Assembly: GCF_900111145.1 (NCBI RefSeq)
Contig: NZ_FOIR01000002.1
Coordinates: 1,054,001-1,118,000, forward strand
Direction: 5' to 3'
From: Roseivirga pacifica
GTDB taxonomy: Bacteria > Bacteroidota > Bacteroidia > Cytophagales > Cyclobacteriaceae
DNA length: 64,000 bases
Within the stretch, counting starts at the first letter, position 1. Every line of letters starts with the position of its first letter. The notes below the pieces were generated by a model that saw only the letters and a program-made list of their open reading frames with translations, had not been told where the DNA came from and ran no database searches. The translations under genes were made by a program, and so were the position numbers. Below, piece by piece: positions 41,189 through 49,937 of the stretch.

Positions 41189-43082
41189 ATACGTATTCTT
41201 ATTTATTACACTATTTACCACAGGGCTAAATGCCCAAGTAGTTTACGATGGTATTGACGAAGGCTATTATGCTTTCCCTATTTTACCGGAAAAAATAAAC
41301 TACCTATCGGGCACCATGGGCGAGCTACGCTCTTCTCATTTTCATGCAGGCTTAGATATTAAAACAGAAGGCCGTACTGGGCTCGAGGTTTACTCAGCCG
41401 CCAAAGGTTACATTAGCCGCATTCGCATTGGGCCTGGAGGCTACGGCAACTGTCTTTACATAAGTCATCCAAATGGCACCACTACAGTTTATGCCCACAT
41501 GGACAAATTCTCTCCAAAGGTTGCCGAATATGTGCTGCAACAACTGTATGACAAAAAAACACATGCCACTAACCTATTCCCTCCCAAAGGCCAATTCACT
41601 TTTGAAAAAGGAGATATAATCGGCCTATCGGGCAACACAGGCTCTTCTACGGGGCCACATCTACACTTCGAAATAAGGAACATAAACCACGAGGTGCTCG
41701 ATCCTCTAAGAATTGGCTTCAGTCAAATTAAAGATAACATTGCCCCTACAGCGGTAAGTATTGGCCTAAAAGCCATGAACATTAATGCTCGCATTGGTGG
41801 CGAATTCGGCAGGTTCAATTTCGACTTAAGCCAAAACGGAGACCAGTTTTATTTTAAAGATACCATAGAGGTAACAGGTAAAATTGGCCTTGAGCTATAT
41901 GGGTTTGATAGGTTAAATGGTGCGAACAATAGAAACGGCATCCCAATTCAATCGGTTAAAATGAATGGAGAAATAATCTTTTCGCAAAGCATTGATACCA
42001 TCCGCTTTTCTGAACAGAAAAACATTAAAATCCATACGAATTACCAAGCACAAAAAGAAACGTACAGACGCTACAACAAGCTATATATTGATGATGGCAA
42101 CACATTAGATTTCTATCGAGAGGTAAAAAACAATGGATTTATTCAACTAAAAGCAGACGAAACTGCTGATATAGAAATTACACTAACGGATTCTTATGCC
42201 AATACCTCAAAAGTAAACTTTACCCTCAAAGGCGTAGCGCCAATAAGTGAGCTGAAGCGTGAACCACAAACAAAGCGACCATATTTTGTACAAGACAACA
42301 CCCTGGTACTCTACCAACCTGGCAACAACGAATTCGCCAAGGTAACCTTGTACGCTGCAGAAGGGTCGAAAGTAGTAGACCCAGCGTACAAAACGCCATC
42401 AGAAAATGTATACTTAGTAGACCTGAAGTCTATACTTCCGCTAAAGGCCGACATGACAAATGGCGACACACTTACCTTCAACTTTGCAGATAGAGTTCCT
42501 GCCACCAGTAAACACTCGTTTTTGGCCGACAGCTACTCGCTACGATTCTCTAAATCAACATTGTTCGACACTGTTTATATTCAGGCAGAGCATGTGGTGG
42601 AAGAGGACATGGAGTACCTTTCTGTAAATGAAGATGTATACCCACTCAAAGGCAGCATTTATGCAGAATGGCAACCCAAAAGGCAATACGAAGACATAGA
42701 GAAGTACCACATTTATCAAATCAATAACCCGAAATATCCGGGTTTTCTAGGCGGAGAGTATAAAGACGGTAAATTTGCCTTCAGCTTTTCTACTTTCGGC
42801 AAGTTTACCTTAATGAAAGATGATATCGCTCCGGAAATTCGGTTGACATCTAGAAAGCAAGATGTACTCTACTTTAGAATAAGTGACGAGCTCTCGGGAA
42901 TTAAGAGTTTTGAAGCCCACATTAGCGGAGAATGGCTTTTGATGCATTACGAACCGAAGCGCAGACTTTTGTGGTCGGAACGATTAGATAAAACTAAACC
43001 GTTAGAAGGAGAGTTTGAATTGAAAGTGTCGGATAATGCCGGCAACGAATCAATTTTCGAATTAAAACTAGGAGAATTATGA
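41175..43082 (+). CDS. M23 family metallopeptidase (peptidoglycan endopeptidase type), exported
   Basis: 635 residues with a signal peptide (ends LNAQ-V). The LytM/M23 catalytic domain is near the N-terminus, residues about 35-180: SSHFHAGLDIKTEGRTG (His and Asp ligands), AAKGYISRIRIGPGGYGNCL, TTVYAHMDKFSPKV and GPHLHFEIRN (final HxH). All zinc ligands are present, so it may be active, cutting peptide cross-links in peptidoglycan. The long C-terminal 450 residues are beta-rich and unrecognised, ending in an Ig-like stretch (EGEFELKVSDNAGNESIF). This architecture recurs in Cytophagales. Overlaps the FAH gene by 14 bp and bcp by 4 bp. Confidence 0.92.
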   Translation: MRLSKYVFLFITLFTTGLNAQVVYDGIDEGYYAFPILPEKINYLSGTMGELRSSHFHAGLDIKTEGRTGLEVYSAAKGYISRIRIGPGGYGNCLYISHPNGTTTVYAHMDKFSPKVAEYVLQQLYDKKTHATNLFPPKGQFTFEKGDIIGLSGNTGSSTGPHLHFEIRNINHEVLDPLRIGFSQIKDNIAPTAVSIGLKAMNINARIGGEFGRFNFDLSQNGDQFYFKDTIEVTGKIGLELYGFDRLNGANNRNGIPIQSVKMNGEIIFSQSIDTIRFSEQKNIKIHTNYQAQKETYRRYNKLYIDDGNTLDFYREVKNNGFIQLKADETADIEITLTDSYANTSKVNFTLKGVAPISELKREPQTKRPYFVQDNTLVLYQPGNNEFAKVTLYAAEGSKVVDPAYKTPSENVYLVDLKSILPLKADMTNGDTLTFNFADRVPATSKHSFLADSYSLRFSKSTLFDTVYIQAEHVVEEDMEYLSVNEDVYPLKGSIYAEWQPKRQYEDIEKYHIYQINNPKYPGFLGGEYKDGKFAFSFSTFGKFTLMKDDIAPEIRLTSRKQDVLYFRISDELSGIKSFEAHISGEWLLMHYEPKRRLLWSERLDKTKPLEGEFELKVSDNAGNESIFELKLGEL

Positions 43083-43528
43083 GCCTCAATGTAGGAGACA
43101 AAGCCCCAGCTTTTGAAGGGGTAGACCAAGATGGAAACCCAATTAAACTTTCTGATTTTGCAGGAAAGAAATTAGTACTCTACTTCTACCCTAAAGACAA
43201 TACGCCTGGCTGTACTACCCAAGCGTGCAACCTAAGAGACAATTACGATGCACTGCTTAAAGCAGGATATGCAGTGGTTGGCATTAGCTCTGACACAGAA
43301 AAGAAACACCAGAACTTTATTGCCAAGTACGAACTACCATTTCCGCTTATTGCCGATGTTGACAAAAGCATTCACGAGCAATTTGGTACATGGGTAGAAA
43401 AACAAATGTATGGCAGAAAGTACATGGGCACAGCACGCACAACCTTTATTATAGACGAAAACGGAGTGATCGAAGAGATTATCAGCAAGGTAAAAACCAA
43501 AGAACACACCGCTCAAATTTTAGATTAA
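43079..43528 (+). CDS. bcp: Thioredoxin-dependent thiol peroxidase (Bcp/PrxQ)
   Basis: 149 residues. Peroxidatic Cys45 and resolving Cys50 in YPKDNTPGCTTQACNLRD are the signature of the BCP/PrxQ subfamily with the resolving Cys five residues on. Other blocks: LNVGDKAPAFEGVDQDGNPI, AVVGISSDTEKKHQNFIAKY, LPFPLIADVDKSIHEQFG and GTARTTFIIDENGVI. It reduces organic hydroperoxides and H2O2 in the cytosol with thioredoxin. Overlaps the M23 gene by 4 bp (ATGA) and is followed by the transketolase halves after 19 bp. Confidence 0.96.
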   Translation: MSLNVGDKAPAFEGVDQDGNPIKLSDFAGKKLVLYFYPKDNTPGCTTQACNLRDNYDALLKAGYAVVGISSDTEKKHQNFIAKYELPFPLIADVDKSIHEQFGTWVEKQMYGRKYMGTARTTFIIDENGVIEEIISKVKTKEHTAQILD

Positions 43529-43547
43529 CTATTAACCACATCAGCAA

Positions 43548-44396
43548 GTGAATCAAGCTAATATTCCAGAATTAGAACGCATTGCATCGCAAGTAAGACG
43601 CGACATCGTTCGAATGGTACACGCTGTTAATTCAGGGCACCCAGGTGGGTCGCTAGGTTGTACCGACTTTTTTGTCGCACTTTATTTCCACATTATGGAC
43701 CGCAAAGAAGGTTTTGATATGGATGGACTTAATGAAGACATCTTCTTTCTTTCAAACGGTCATATTTCACCGGTTTGGTACAGCATTTTAGCTAGAGCCG
43801 GCTACTTTGAAGTGAGCGAGCTTTCTACTTTCAGAAAACTAGATTCTAGGCTTCAGGGTCACCCAGCTACTGAAGAAGGTCTACCAGGTATTAGAATAGC
43901 TTCAGGTTCATTAGGCCAGGGTCTTTCGGTTGCCTGTGGTGCTGCACAAGCCAAAAAGCTCAATGGCGAAAACAACCTAGTTTTTGCACTAATGGGCGAT
44001 GGCGAGCTTGAAGAAGGTCAGGTTTGGGAAGCGGCAATGTATGCGGCTCACCATAAAATTGATAACCTAATCGCTACAGTTGACTATAACGGTCAGCAGA
44101 TTGACGGCCCTACTGATGAGGTAATGTCACTAGGCGATTTGAAAGCCAAGTGGGAAGCCTTTGGTTGGCATGTAATTGAAAGCAATGGTAACGACATGGA
44201 TAGCATTGTTAAAAGCCTTGAGCATGCTAAGTCTTTAACAGGAAAAGCCAAGCCAATATTGAACTTAATGTCTACCGAAATGGGCTATGGAGTCGATTTT
44301 ATGGTAGGTACGCACAAGTGGCACGGTGTTGCTCCGAACGATGAGCAATTGGCCGATGCATTGGCGCAACTTCCAGAAACTTTAGGCGACTATTAA
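43548..44396 (+). CDS. Transketolase, N-terminal (TPP-binding) subunit
   Basis: 282 residues, start GTG at 43548. This is the first half of transketolase as a separate protein, a normal arrangement in many bacteria and archaea. TPP-site features: [100 protein letters not shown] and [15 protein letters not shown] (Mg-TPP motif GDGELEEG...DYN). Works with the next gene product in the pentose phosphate pathway, moving two-carbon units between sugar phosphates. 11 bp gap to its partner. Confidence 0.95.
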   Translation: MNQANIPELERIASQVRRDIVRMVHAVNSGHPGGSLGCTDFFVALYFHIMDRKEGFDMDGLNEDIFFLSNGHISPVWYSILARAGYFEVSELSTFRKLDSRLQGHPATEEGLPGIRIASGSLGQGLSVACGAAQAKKLNGENNLVFALMGDGELEEGQVWEAAMYAAHHKIDNLIATVDYNGQQIDGPTDEVMSLGDLKAKWEAFGWHVIESNGNDMDSIVKSLEHAKSLTGKAKPILNLMSTEMGYGVDFMVGTHKWHGVAPNDEQLADALAQLPETLGDY

Positions 44397-44407
44397 TCAG
44401 AACAACC

Positions 44408-45361
44408 ATGACAAAATTTAGCTATACAGAAAAGCAAGATACACGCTCAGGTTTTGGTGCTGGGCTGGCAGAATTAGGTAGAACTAACCCAGATGTAGTT
44501 GCCCTTTGTGCAGACTTGGTTGGCTCGCTTAAAATGCAGGAATTCATCAAAGAAAACCCAGAAAGATTCTTTCAGGTAGGTATTGCAGAAGCTAACATGA
44601 TGGGCCTTGCTGCTGGTTTAACAATTGGCGGAAAAATCCCTTTTACGGGTACTTTTGCAAACTTTTCTACTGGTCGTGTTTACGATCAAATCAGACAAAG
44701 CATTGCATACTCTGAGAAAAACGTAAAAATCTGTGCTTCTCACGCAGGGCTTACATTAGGCGAAGATGGTGCTACTCACCAAATTCTTGAAGATGTAGGA
44801 ATGATGAAAATGTTGCCAAACATGACGGTTATTAATCCATGCGACTATAACCAAACAAAGGCAGCAACTATTGCCATTGCTGAGCATCATGGGCCGGTTT
44901 ACTTAAGATTTGGCCGTCCGAAAGTGCCTATCTTCACTCCTGCCGACCAGAAATTTGAAATTGGCAAAGCCTTGAAATTGATTGAAGGTACAGATGTAAC
45001 CATCTTTGCGACTGGCCACTTGGTATGGGAAGCCATTGAAGCAGAAGCCGTATTGGCAGAAGCAGGTATTTCCGCAGAAGTAATTAACATTCACACCATT
45101 AAGCCGCTAGACGTTGAAGCAGTTTTAGAATCAGCTGCCAAAACAGGCTGCGTAGTAACTGCTGAAGAGCATCAGATGAATGGAGGTTTAGGTGATAGCA
45201 TAGCGCAAACACTCGCCTTAAACAACCCTACTCCACTAGAAATGGTAGCGGTAAACGATTCGTTCGGTGAAAGTGGTACACCTGAAGAGTTGATGACCAA
45301 ATATGGTATTGATGCCAAAAATATAGTGGAAGCTGCCAAGAGAGTTATCGCTCGAAAGTAG
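44408..45361 (+). CDS. Transketolase, C-terminal (pyrimidine-binding) subunit
   Basis: 317 residues. Second half of transketolase: [52 protein letters not shown] (the Glu that activates TPP), [40 protein letters not shown] and the C-terminal [39 protein letters not shown]. The two subunits form the complete enzyme. A strong terminator follows at 45386-45415, which ends the FAH-M23-bcp-transketolase run. Confidence 0.95.
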   Translation: MTKFSYTEKQDTRSGFGAGLAELGRTNPDVVALCADLVGSLKMQEFIKENPERFFQVGIAEANMMGLAAGLTIGGKIPFTGTFANFSTGRVYDQIRQSIAYSEKNVKICASHAGLTLGEDGATHQILEDVGMMKMLPNMTVINPCDYNQTKAATIAIAEHHGPVYLRFGRPKVPIFTPADQKFEIGKALKLIEGTDVTIFATGHLVWEAIEAEAVLAEAGISAEVINIHTIKPLDVEAVLESAAKTGCVVTAEEHQMNGGLGDSIAQTLALNNPTPLEMVAVNDSFGESGTPEELMTKYGIDAKNIVEAAKRVIARK

Positions 45362-45385
45362 CAACCACATACTCCAATATAGTAG

Positions 45386-45415
45386 AAGCCCGGCCAGTCC
45401 GGGCTTTTATTTTTT
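45386..45415 (+). terminator. Intrinsic terminator after the transketolase genes
   Basis: AAGCCCGG and CCGGGCTT (45386-45393, 45399-45406) form an 8-bp stem with a 5-base loop, followed by TTATTTTTT. Confidence 0.9.
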
Positions 45416-45501
45416 ACAGCTTATCGAAGAAATCCTACCAGTTATCTAATAACTCAAATGGAATGGTCTTTTGGTTGCACATTTAGGCAAAACCAGTTTA
45501 G

Positions 45502-45894
45502 ATGAGAGACCAAAACAACTTAAGCGCCAGAATTCTAATCGTAGACGATAACCCATTGTGTATTAAAATCCTCTCAAGGTTATGTTCGAAATGGGGCTTT
45601 GAAACAGTAACGGCTAATAACAGTCAACAAGCATTAGATGCACTTTCAACCACATCAATCGACCTTGTAGTTTCTGATATTTACATTCCAGGCATGGATG
45701 GGCTCCTGCTTTCCAAAAAAATCAAAGAGGTGAACCCAAGTACACCGCTAATTCTTACCAGTGGTTTTGAAGCCCAAGAAATTGAATCGAAAAATGTGGC
45801 AAAAAGGCCTTTTATTCAAAAACCATACACTCCAAGCGAAATGCATGAGTTGATTGTCAATCAGCTGCACGGTAAAGTGCGCAAAAGCGCTTAA
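45502..45894 (+). CDS. Single-domain response regulator (receiver only)
   Basis: 130 residues. Receiver domain with acidic pair LIVDDN, phospho-acceptor Asp59 in LVVSDIYIPGMDGLLL, Thr/Ser switch TPLILTSGFE and the conserved Lys in RPFIQKPYTPSEM. No output domain. It is alone on its transcript after the transketolase terminator, and its stop is shared with the convergent glycosyltransferase gene (TTAA). The kinase partner is unknown. It resembles the 22440-22817 receiver only in fold. Confidence 0.93.
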   Translation: MRDQNNLSARILIVDDNPLCIKILSRLCSKWGFETVTANNSQQALDALSTTSIDLVVSDIYIPGMDGLLLSKKIKEVNPSTPLILTSGFEAQEIESKNVAKRPFIQKPYTPSEMHELIVNQLHGKVRKSA

Positions 45895-47462
45895 TGTATC
45901 TTAATGAGGGCTATACGTTGGTCGCGGTATTGAAACACCTGCTCTAAATCGTAAAGCGTATTTACGGGCAGGTCTTCAACTGCACAAAGGAAGTACCCCT
46001 TTTCAAACTCAGGCTTTGAGTAGAGAATACTCATATGCGCTCTTTCAAAATAGAAAACCACGGTTAAGGAAAGCCTCAAACCCTGATAGCGATAAACAGG
46101 AGATTCGCCAGCAATTGCTGCAAGCTCCAAACCTATCGACTTATCAACCGCTGCATTACTATGCTGCATTCTGTCTTGGGGGCCAATGGTAGAGAAAGCC
46201 AACCTCCCTACGGTTAGCACTCCAAAAATCACAAGCAAAGGCCTCACTCCTTTGTTTAGCAGTGCAAACCACAATACGCAAATCAACAACATACCTACTG
46301 CAACTAACACAGGTAAACCTGCTATACTTTTAAGATCGTCTACAAACAACGTACTCGGAAACGCCAAGGTTAAAATGGCTAAAAGCACTATTGCAACCAC
46401 CTTTTGATACTTCAGCAGGCCTTTTCTACTCACCTTGCTAGCGGCATAAATCATTATTAAACAAATGAGTGGAAATAGCGGATAGACGTACCTAGACTTA
46501 GCTTCGATTGAAAACCAGTACAGTAAAAAATTCACTAAAACTATCCAGAAAGCATAATGCACAAACCTATTCGACCGTAGCCAAACTCCCCTAGACACCA
46601 TAAAAAAGGCAGGGATAAAAAAGGCAGCCGGTATTACATTTTTCAGAGTATCGAGAGGAAATGAAACTAGGTGATTCAGAAACTTTGAAACACCGCCAGA
46701 AGTCGCCTTATCCGTAGATTCCTCAAGCAAAGTCTGCCACCAACCTTCAACCGGTGCATGTAAACTATACGCATAAAAGTAACCGCCAACCAGCAGTACC
46801 AAAACACTCATTCCAGCCAAATGCTGCACACTAAACAACACCTTGAATCTCCGCTTTATCACAAAGTATGTCAGCAAACTGAGAGCTGTATATGGCAAGG
46901 CCGACAGCCCCTTTGTTAAAAAACAAACAGCTGTAATTACATAAACCCAAACAAAAAGCTTAAAGTAAGCTTTCTTTTCACCGAAGGCATAAATCGCATA
47001 AAAGCTAAGAGTGGTCAGCAGCATATAAAAAAGATCAATCTCTCCTAATGCACTGAAATAAAAGAGAATGTCTACCGATAGTAGAAAGGACAAAGAAGCA
47101 AATAGCGCCACCGTACTGTCTACAAATCGCTTAAAAAAACGGTAAGAAATGAAAGCCAGTAAAATATGACTAAACACAGAGACAAATCGAGTGGCAATTT
47201 CTGTGTAACCTCCAAATAACTTGTAGCTCAAAATGAGCATCCAATTATAAAATGGTGGCTTACGATAGTACAGATCTCCCGTTTGAGTAGGCACCCAAAA
47301 ATTGTCCTGAATAACCATTTCTAGGGCAATAAGCGCCCTTCTTGGCTCTTCCAAAAACAGTGGATAAATACCTAATTGATAGAAAAAAGCGAATACAACC
47401 AAAGCAACAGTTCCCCATAGGAATACTGTTTCTTTTTGGCTGAGTCTATCGGCAAGGTTCAT
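45891..47462 (-). CDS. Glycosyltransferase family 39-like integral membrane protein (ArnT/PMT type)
   Basis: 523 residues with about 11-12 hydrophobic spans. The N-terminal pattern of the GT-C fold is present: GIYPLFLEEPRRALIALEMV (acidic residue of the first periplasmic loop followed by PRRA), QDNFWVPTQTGDLYYRKPPF and YNWMLILSYKLFGGYTEIAT, RFVSVFSHILLAF. Middle helices and a region SIEAKSRYVYPLFPLICLIM (the 'RY-YPL-P' block) complete the match to dolichyl-/undecaprenyl-phosphate sugar transferases such as ArnT. It would add a sugar from a polyprenyl carrier to a lipid or protein in the periplasm. Divergent from the aminotransferase gene. Confidence 0.9.
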   Translation of the reverse strand: MNLADRLSQKETVFLWGTVALVVFAFFYQLGIYPLFLEEPRRALIALEMVIQDNFWVPTQTGDLYYRKPPFYNWMLILSYKLFGGYTEIATRFVSVFSHILLAFISYRFFKRFVDSTVALFASLSFLLSVDILFYFSALGEIDLFYMLLTTLSFYAIYAFGEKKAYFKLFVWVYVITAVCFLTKGLSALPYTALSLLTYFVIKRRFKVLFSVQHLAGMSVLVLLVGGYFYAYSLHAPVEGWWQTLLEESTDKATSGGVSKFLNHLVSFPLDTLKNVIPAAFFIPAFFMVSRGVWLRSNRFVHYAFWIVLVNFLLYWFSIEAKSRYVYPLFPLICLIMIYAASKVSRKGLLKYQKVVAIVLLAILTLAFPSTLFVDDLKSIAGLPVLVAVGMLLICVLWFALLNKGVRPLLVIFGVLTVGRLAFSTIGPQDRMQHSNAAVDKSIGLELAAIAGESPVYRYQGLRLSLTVVFYFERAHMSILYSKPEFEKGYFLCAVEDLPVNTLYDLEQVFQYRDQRIALIKIH

Positions 47463-47519
47463 GTACCAAATCTAACGTTTAGCGCTCAGCAATTATGCAT
47501 TTGTTACGTATTTTCGTGC

Positions 47520-48707
47520 ATGCAAGCAGAAGAGATATTCCTAAAACACCTCGCTCAAACATCCCCTTACCCGCTAAAGCTAGAAGTAAGCCATGCAGAA
47601 GGCCCATATATTTATGCGCCTGACGGAAAAAGGTACACGGACATGATCTCAGGCATTGCCGTTTCGAACATTGGCCATAGGCACCCGAAAGTGGTCGAGG
47701 CTATTAAAAGCCAAGTAGATAAGTACCTGCACGTAATGGCCTATGGTGAGTTTATTCAGGCCCCTCAAAACGAATTAGGTCTTGAGCTTGCCAAAGTGCT
47801 GCCAGAACAACTTAACTGCGCCTACTTTGTAAACAGTGGAACTGAAGCCAATGAAGGCGCCATTAAGCTTGCCAAAAGGTTAACAGGAAGAACAGAACTC
47901 GTGGCTTGCAAAAGGTCTTACCACGGAGGCACCCAAGGCTCACTTAGCATTTCGGGTAATGAGATGAAGAAGTTCGCTTTCAGGCCACTCATTCCGGGCG
48001 TTAGGTTTATGGAGTTTAACAATCATGATGACCTATCGATGATTAATAACCAAACTGCGGCAGTGATAGTCGAAGTAATTCAAGGTGATGCAGGAGTAAG
48101 AATTGGCGAACAAACTTGGATTGAAGCATTAAGAAAACGCTGCGATGAAACCGGAGCCCAACTAATATTCGATGAGATACAGACCGGTTTTGGTAGAACC
48201 GGAAAGCTCTTTGCCTTTGAACATTATGGTGTTGTGCCAGACATTCTGACTATTGCGAAAGGCTTTGGTGGCGGCATGCCAATTGGCGGTTTCATAAGCC
48301 ACTACGAAAAGATGAATCACCTAACGCACAACCCAGTGCTTGGTCATATTACCACATTTGGCGGCCACCCAGTAGTGTGTGCAGCTGCATTGGCTAACCT
48401 AAGGGCCATTCAAGAAGAAAACATGATTGCCAAGGTTGAAGCAAAAGGCCAACTATTAGAAGAAACAATTGCCCACGATGCAATCATTGAGATAAGAAGA
48501 AAGGGTTTAATGTTTGCCGTAGAGTTTCATTCAGCCGAATTAGTGCACGAAATTGTTACCAAGTGTATTAGCCGAGGCGTAATTACTTATTGGTTCCTTT
48601 CTTGTCCGGAAAGCTTCAGAATAGCACCGCCAATTAACACCCCCAACGATGTACTCTTAGAGGCTGGAAATACAATAAGATCGGTAATTGACGAAGTTTG
48701 TGGCTAA
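47520..48707 (+). CDS. Class III PLP-dependent aminotransferase
   Basis: 395 residues from ATG 47520; upstream in-frame codons to 47436 read into the divergent gene's start and lack similarity. Motifs: YTDMISGIAVSNIGHRHPKV, NCAYFVNSGTEANEGAIKLA, LVACKRSYHGGTQGSLSISG, LIFDEIQTGFGRTGKLFAFE (Asp that contacts the pyridine N), PDILTIAKGFGGGMPIGGFI (PLP Lys) and LGHITTFGGHPVVCAAALA. The acetylornithine/ornithine/4-aminobutyrate branch; in Cytophagales such proteins are often labelled aspartate aminotransferase family. The donor cannot be fixed. No arginine biosynthesis genes lie close. It ends 3 bp from the convergent lipoprotein gene. Confidence 0.93.
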   Translation: MQAEEIFLKHLAQTSPYPLKLEVSHAEGPYIYAPDGKRYTDMISGIAVSNIGHRHPKVVEAIKSQVDKYLHVMAYGEFIQAPQNELGLELAKVLPEQLNCAYFVNSGTEANEGAIKLAKRLTGRTELVACKRSYHGGTQGSLSISGNEMKKFAFRPLIPGVRFMEFNNHDDLSMINNQTAAVIVEVIQGDAGVRIGEQTWIEALRKRCDETGAQLIFDEIQTGFGRTGKLFAFEHYGVVPDILTIAKGFGGGMPIGGFISHYEKMNHLTHNPVLGHITTFGGHPVVCAAALANLRAIQEENMIAKVEAKGQLLEETIAHDAIIEIRRKGLMFAVEFHSAELVHEIVTKCISRGVITYWFLSCPESFRIAPPINTPNDVLLEAGNTIRSVIDEVCG

Positions 48708-48710
48708 GCC

Positions 48711-49229
48711 CTACTTTGGACCAATGCTAGAGTTATAATCGCTTTGCTGAAGAATTTTCACTTTCTCATTCCCCATTACCACATAGTCCACCCTAAACTG
48801 ACTAGCGTCAGCAATACTGCCTTTACAAATTAGTAATTGAGCCTCGCAACCAATGGTAATGCACTTTTCAACCTCATTGGTTCTAATGGCAATATTAATT
48901 GGCTCACCATCGGCACGAGCAAGCACAATACCTGAATGCGTTTGCTCCATTTTCTTAAAAGGATAGATATGATAATCACTGCTAAACCTATCTACCTGAA
49001 ACTTGCGCAAATCTAGTTTATCGAGTGCATCGTCTGCTAAAAGCGTAACGTAGCCATCTTTTACACCCAAGGCAGCATTTTCAACAAACTCACCATTACC
49101 CAAATGCACTGTAGCACCGAGCAAGAGTCTACCTTCAGTTGGTTCTTCATAAACAACAGGCGGCTGTAAGCATGCTGTTGCCGAAAAAAGCACTAGGGTT
49201 AATAAAATCAGTCTTTGTGTGGTTTTCAT
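48711..49229 (-). CDS. Lipoprotein of unknown function
   Basis: 172 residues from ATG 49229 (an ATG at 49238 adds three residues). Lipobox SATAC gives an anchored Cys near residue 20, then a Pro/Glu linker. The mature part has strand-like segments (GRLLLGATVHLGNGEFVENA, LGVKDGYVTLLADDALDKLD) and two Cys close together (EKCITIGCEAQLLICKGS) that could form a disulphide. I recognise no family. It ends 3 bp from the convergent aminotransferase; hslV lies 108 bp upstream on the same strand. Confidence 0.75.
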   Translation of the reverse strand: MKTTQRLILLTLVLFSATACLQPPVVYEEPTEGRLLLGATVHLGNGEFVENAALGVKDGYVTLLADDALDKLDLRKFQVDRFSSDYHIYPFKKMEQTHSGIVLARADGEPINIAIRTNEVEKCITIGCEAQLLICKGSIADASQFRVDYVVMGNEKVKILQQSDYNSSIGPK

Positions 49230-49302
49230 ACCTATCAATGTTTAGGAAATAGTTTTCCAGTCTAAGTCAGAGCGTTAGAAATGATAGGTGTTGGGTTGGT
49301 GA

Positions 49303-49331
49303 AAGTGGAGAATTGCTGTAATCCTCCACTT
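49303..49331 (-). terminator. Weak terminator-like hairpin after hslV
   Basis: AAGTGGAG and CTCCACTT form an 8-bp stem around a 13-base loop just past the hslV stop (49338). Only a short T-run (TTTC) follows on the minus strand, so termination may be weak. Confidence 0.4.
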
Positions 49332-49337
49332 ACAAAT

Positions 49338-49877
49338 TTAAGAAATCTGCTCTATTATCAAATTGTGATTGGTATAAATACAGATGTCAGCAGCAATATT
49401 TAAGCTTTCTTCAACAATTTCTTTACTGTTTAGGTCTTTACCGTGCTTAACCAAGGCCTGAGCTGCCGCCTGCGCATACATACTACCAGAACCAATGGCC
49501 GCAATGCCATTATCTGGCTCTAGCACATCACCAGTTCCTGATAGGATAAGAATATCATCTTTATCGGCCACAATCAGCATAGATTCTAGTTTGCGCAGGT
49601 ACCTGTCCATTCGCCAATCCTTGGCCAACTCAATGGCAGCACGTTTCATGTTACCTCCATAAGCGCCCAGCTTTTCGTCAAAGCGCTCTAGCAAAGTAAA
49701 TGCATCGGCAGTAGAGCCAGCAAAACCGGTTACAATTTTACCGTCTTGCAGTTTTCTTATCTTTTTTACGTTGCTTTTAGCCACAGTATTACCCATTGTG
49801 GCCTGTCCGTCAGCTCCTATCGAAATTGAGCCGTTATGTTTCACCGCTAGCACGGTGGTTGATCTAATTTTTGTCAT
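49338..49877 (-). CDS. hslV: ATP-dependent protease proteolytic subunit HslV
   Basis: 179 residues from ATG 49877. The longer frame to 49892 is unlikely because it would begin in the terminator of the upstream gene. HslV proteasome-like subunit: [20 protein letters not shown], where the catalytic Thr after processing is in the STT run, then [100 protein letters not shown] and [15 protein letters not shown]. Twelve subunits form the protease barrel, fed by the ATPase HslU. No hslU is in the neighbourhood, so it is encoded elsewhere or missing from the window. Confidence 0.95.
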   Translation of the reverse strand: MTKIRSTTVLAVKHNGSISIGADGQATMGNTVAKSNVKKIRKLQDGKIVTGFAGSTADAFTLLERFDEKLGAYGGNMKRAAIELAKDWRMDRYLRKLESMLIVADKDDILILSGTGDVLEPDNGIAAIGSGSMYAQAAAQALVKHGKDLNSKEIVEESLNIAADICIYTNHNLIIEQIS

Positions 49878-49883
49878 AGGCTT

Positions 49884-49918
49884 AAAAAACAAAGTCCCAT
49901 ATTTCTACGGGACTTTGT
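49884..49918 (-). terminator. Intrinsic terminator of the PDH E2 gene
   Basis: ACAAAGTCCC and GGGACTTTGT (49889-49898 and 49909-49918) form a 10-bp stem with a 10-base loop; a T-run follows on the minus strand. It ends the pdhC transcript 20 bp past its stop and precedes hslV. Confidence 0.85.
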
Positions 49919-49937
49919 AAGTTTCGTTAACTGTTTA

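Noticed and set aside
44899-45094. Two short minus-strand frames opposite the transketolase gene
   Set aside because: Overlapping shadows of a conserved gene without domain or start evidence.
43548-45361. Frameshifted or broken transketolase
   Set aside because: The two halves each have proper starts, stops and complete domain borders; split transketolases are normal.
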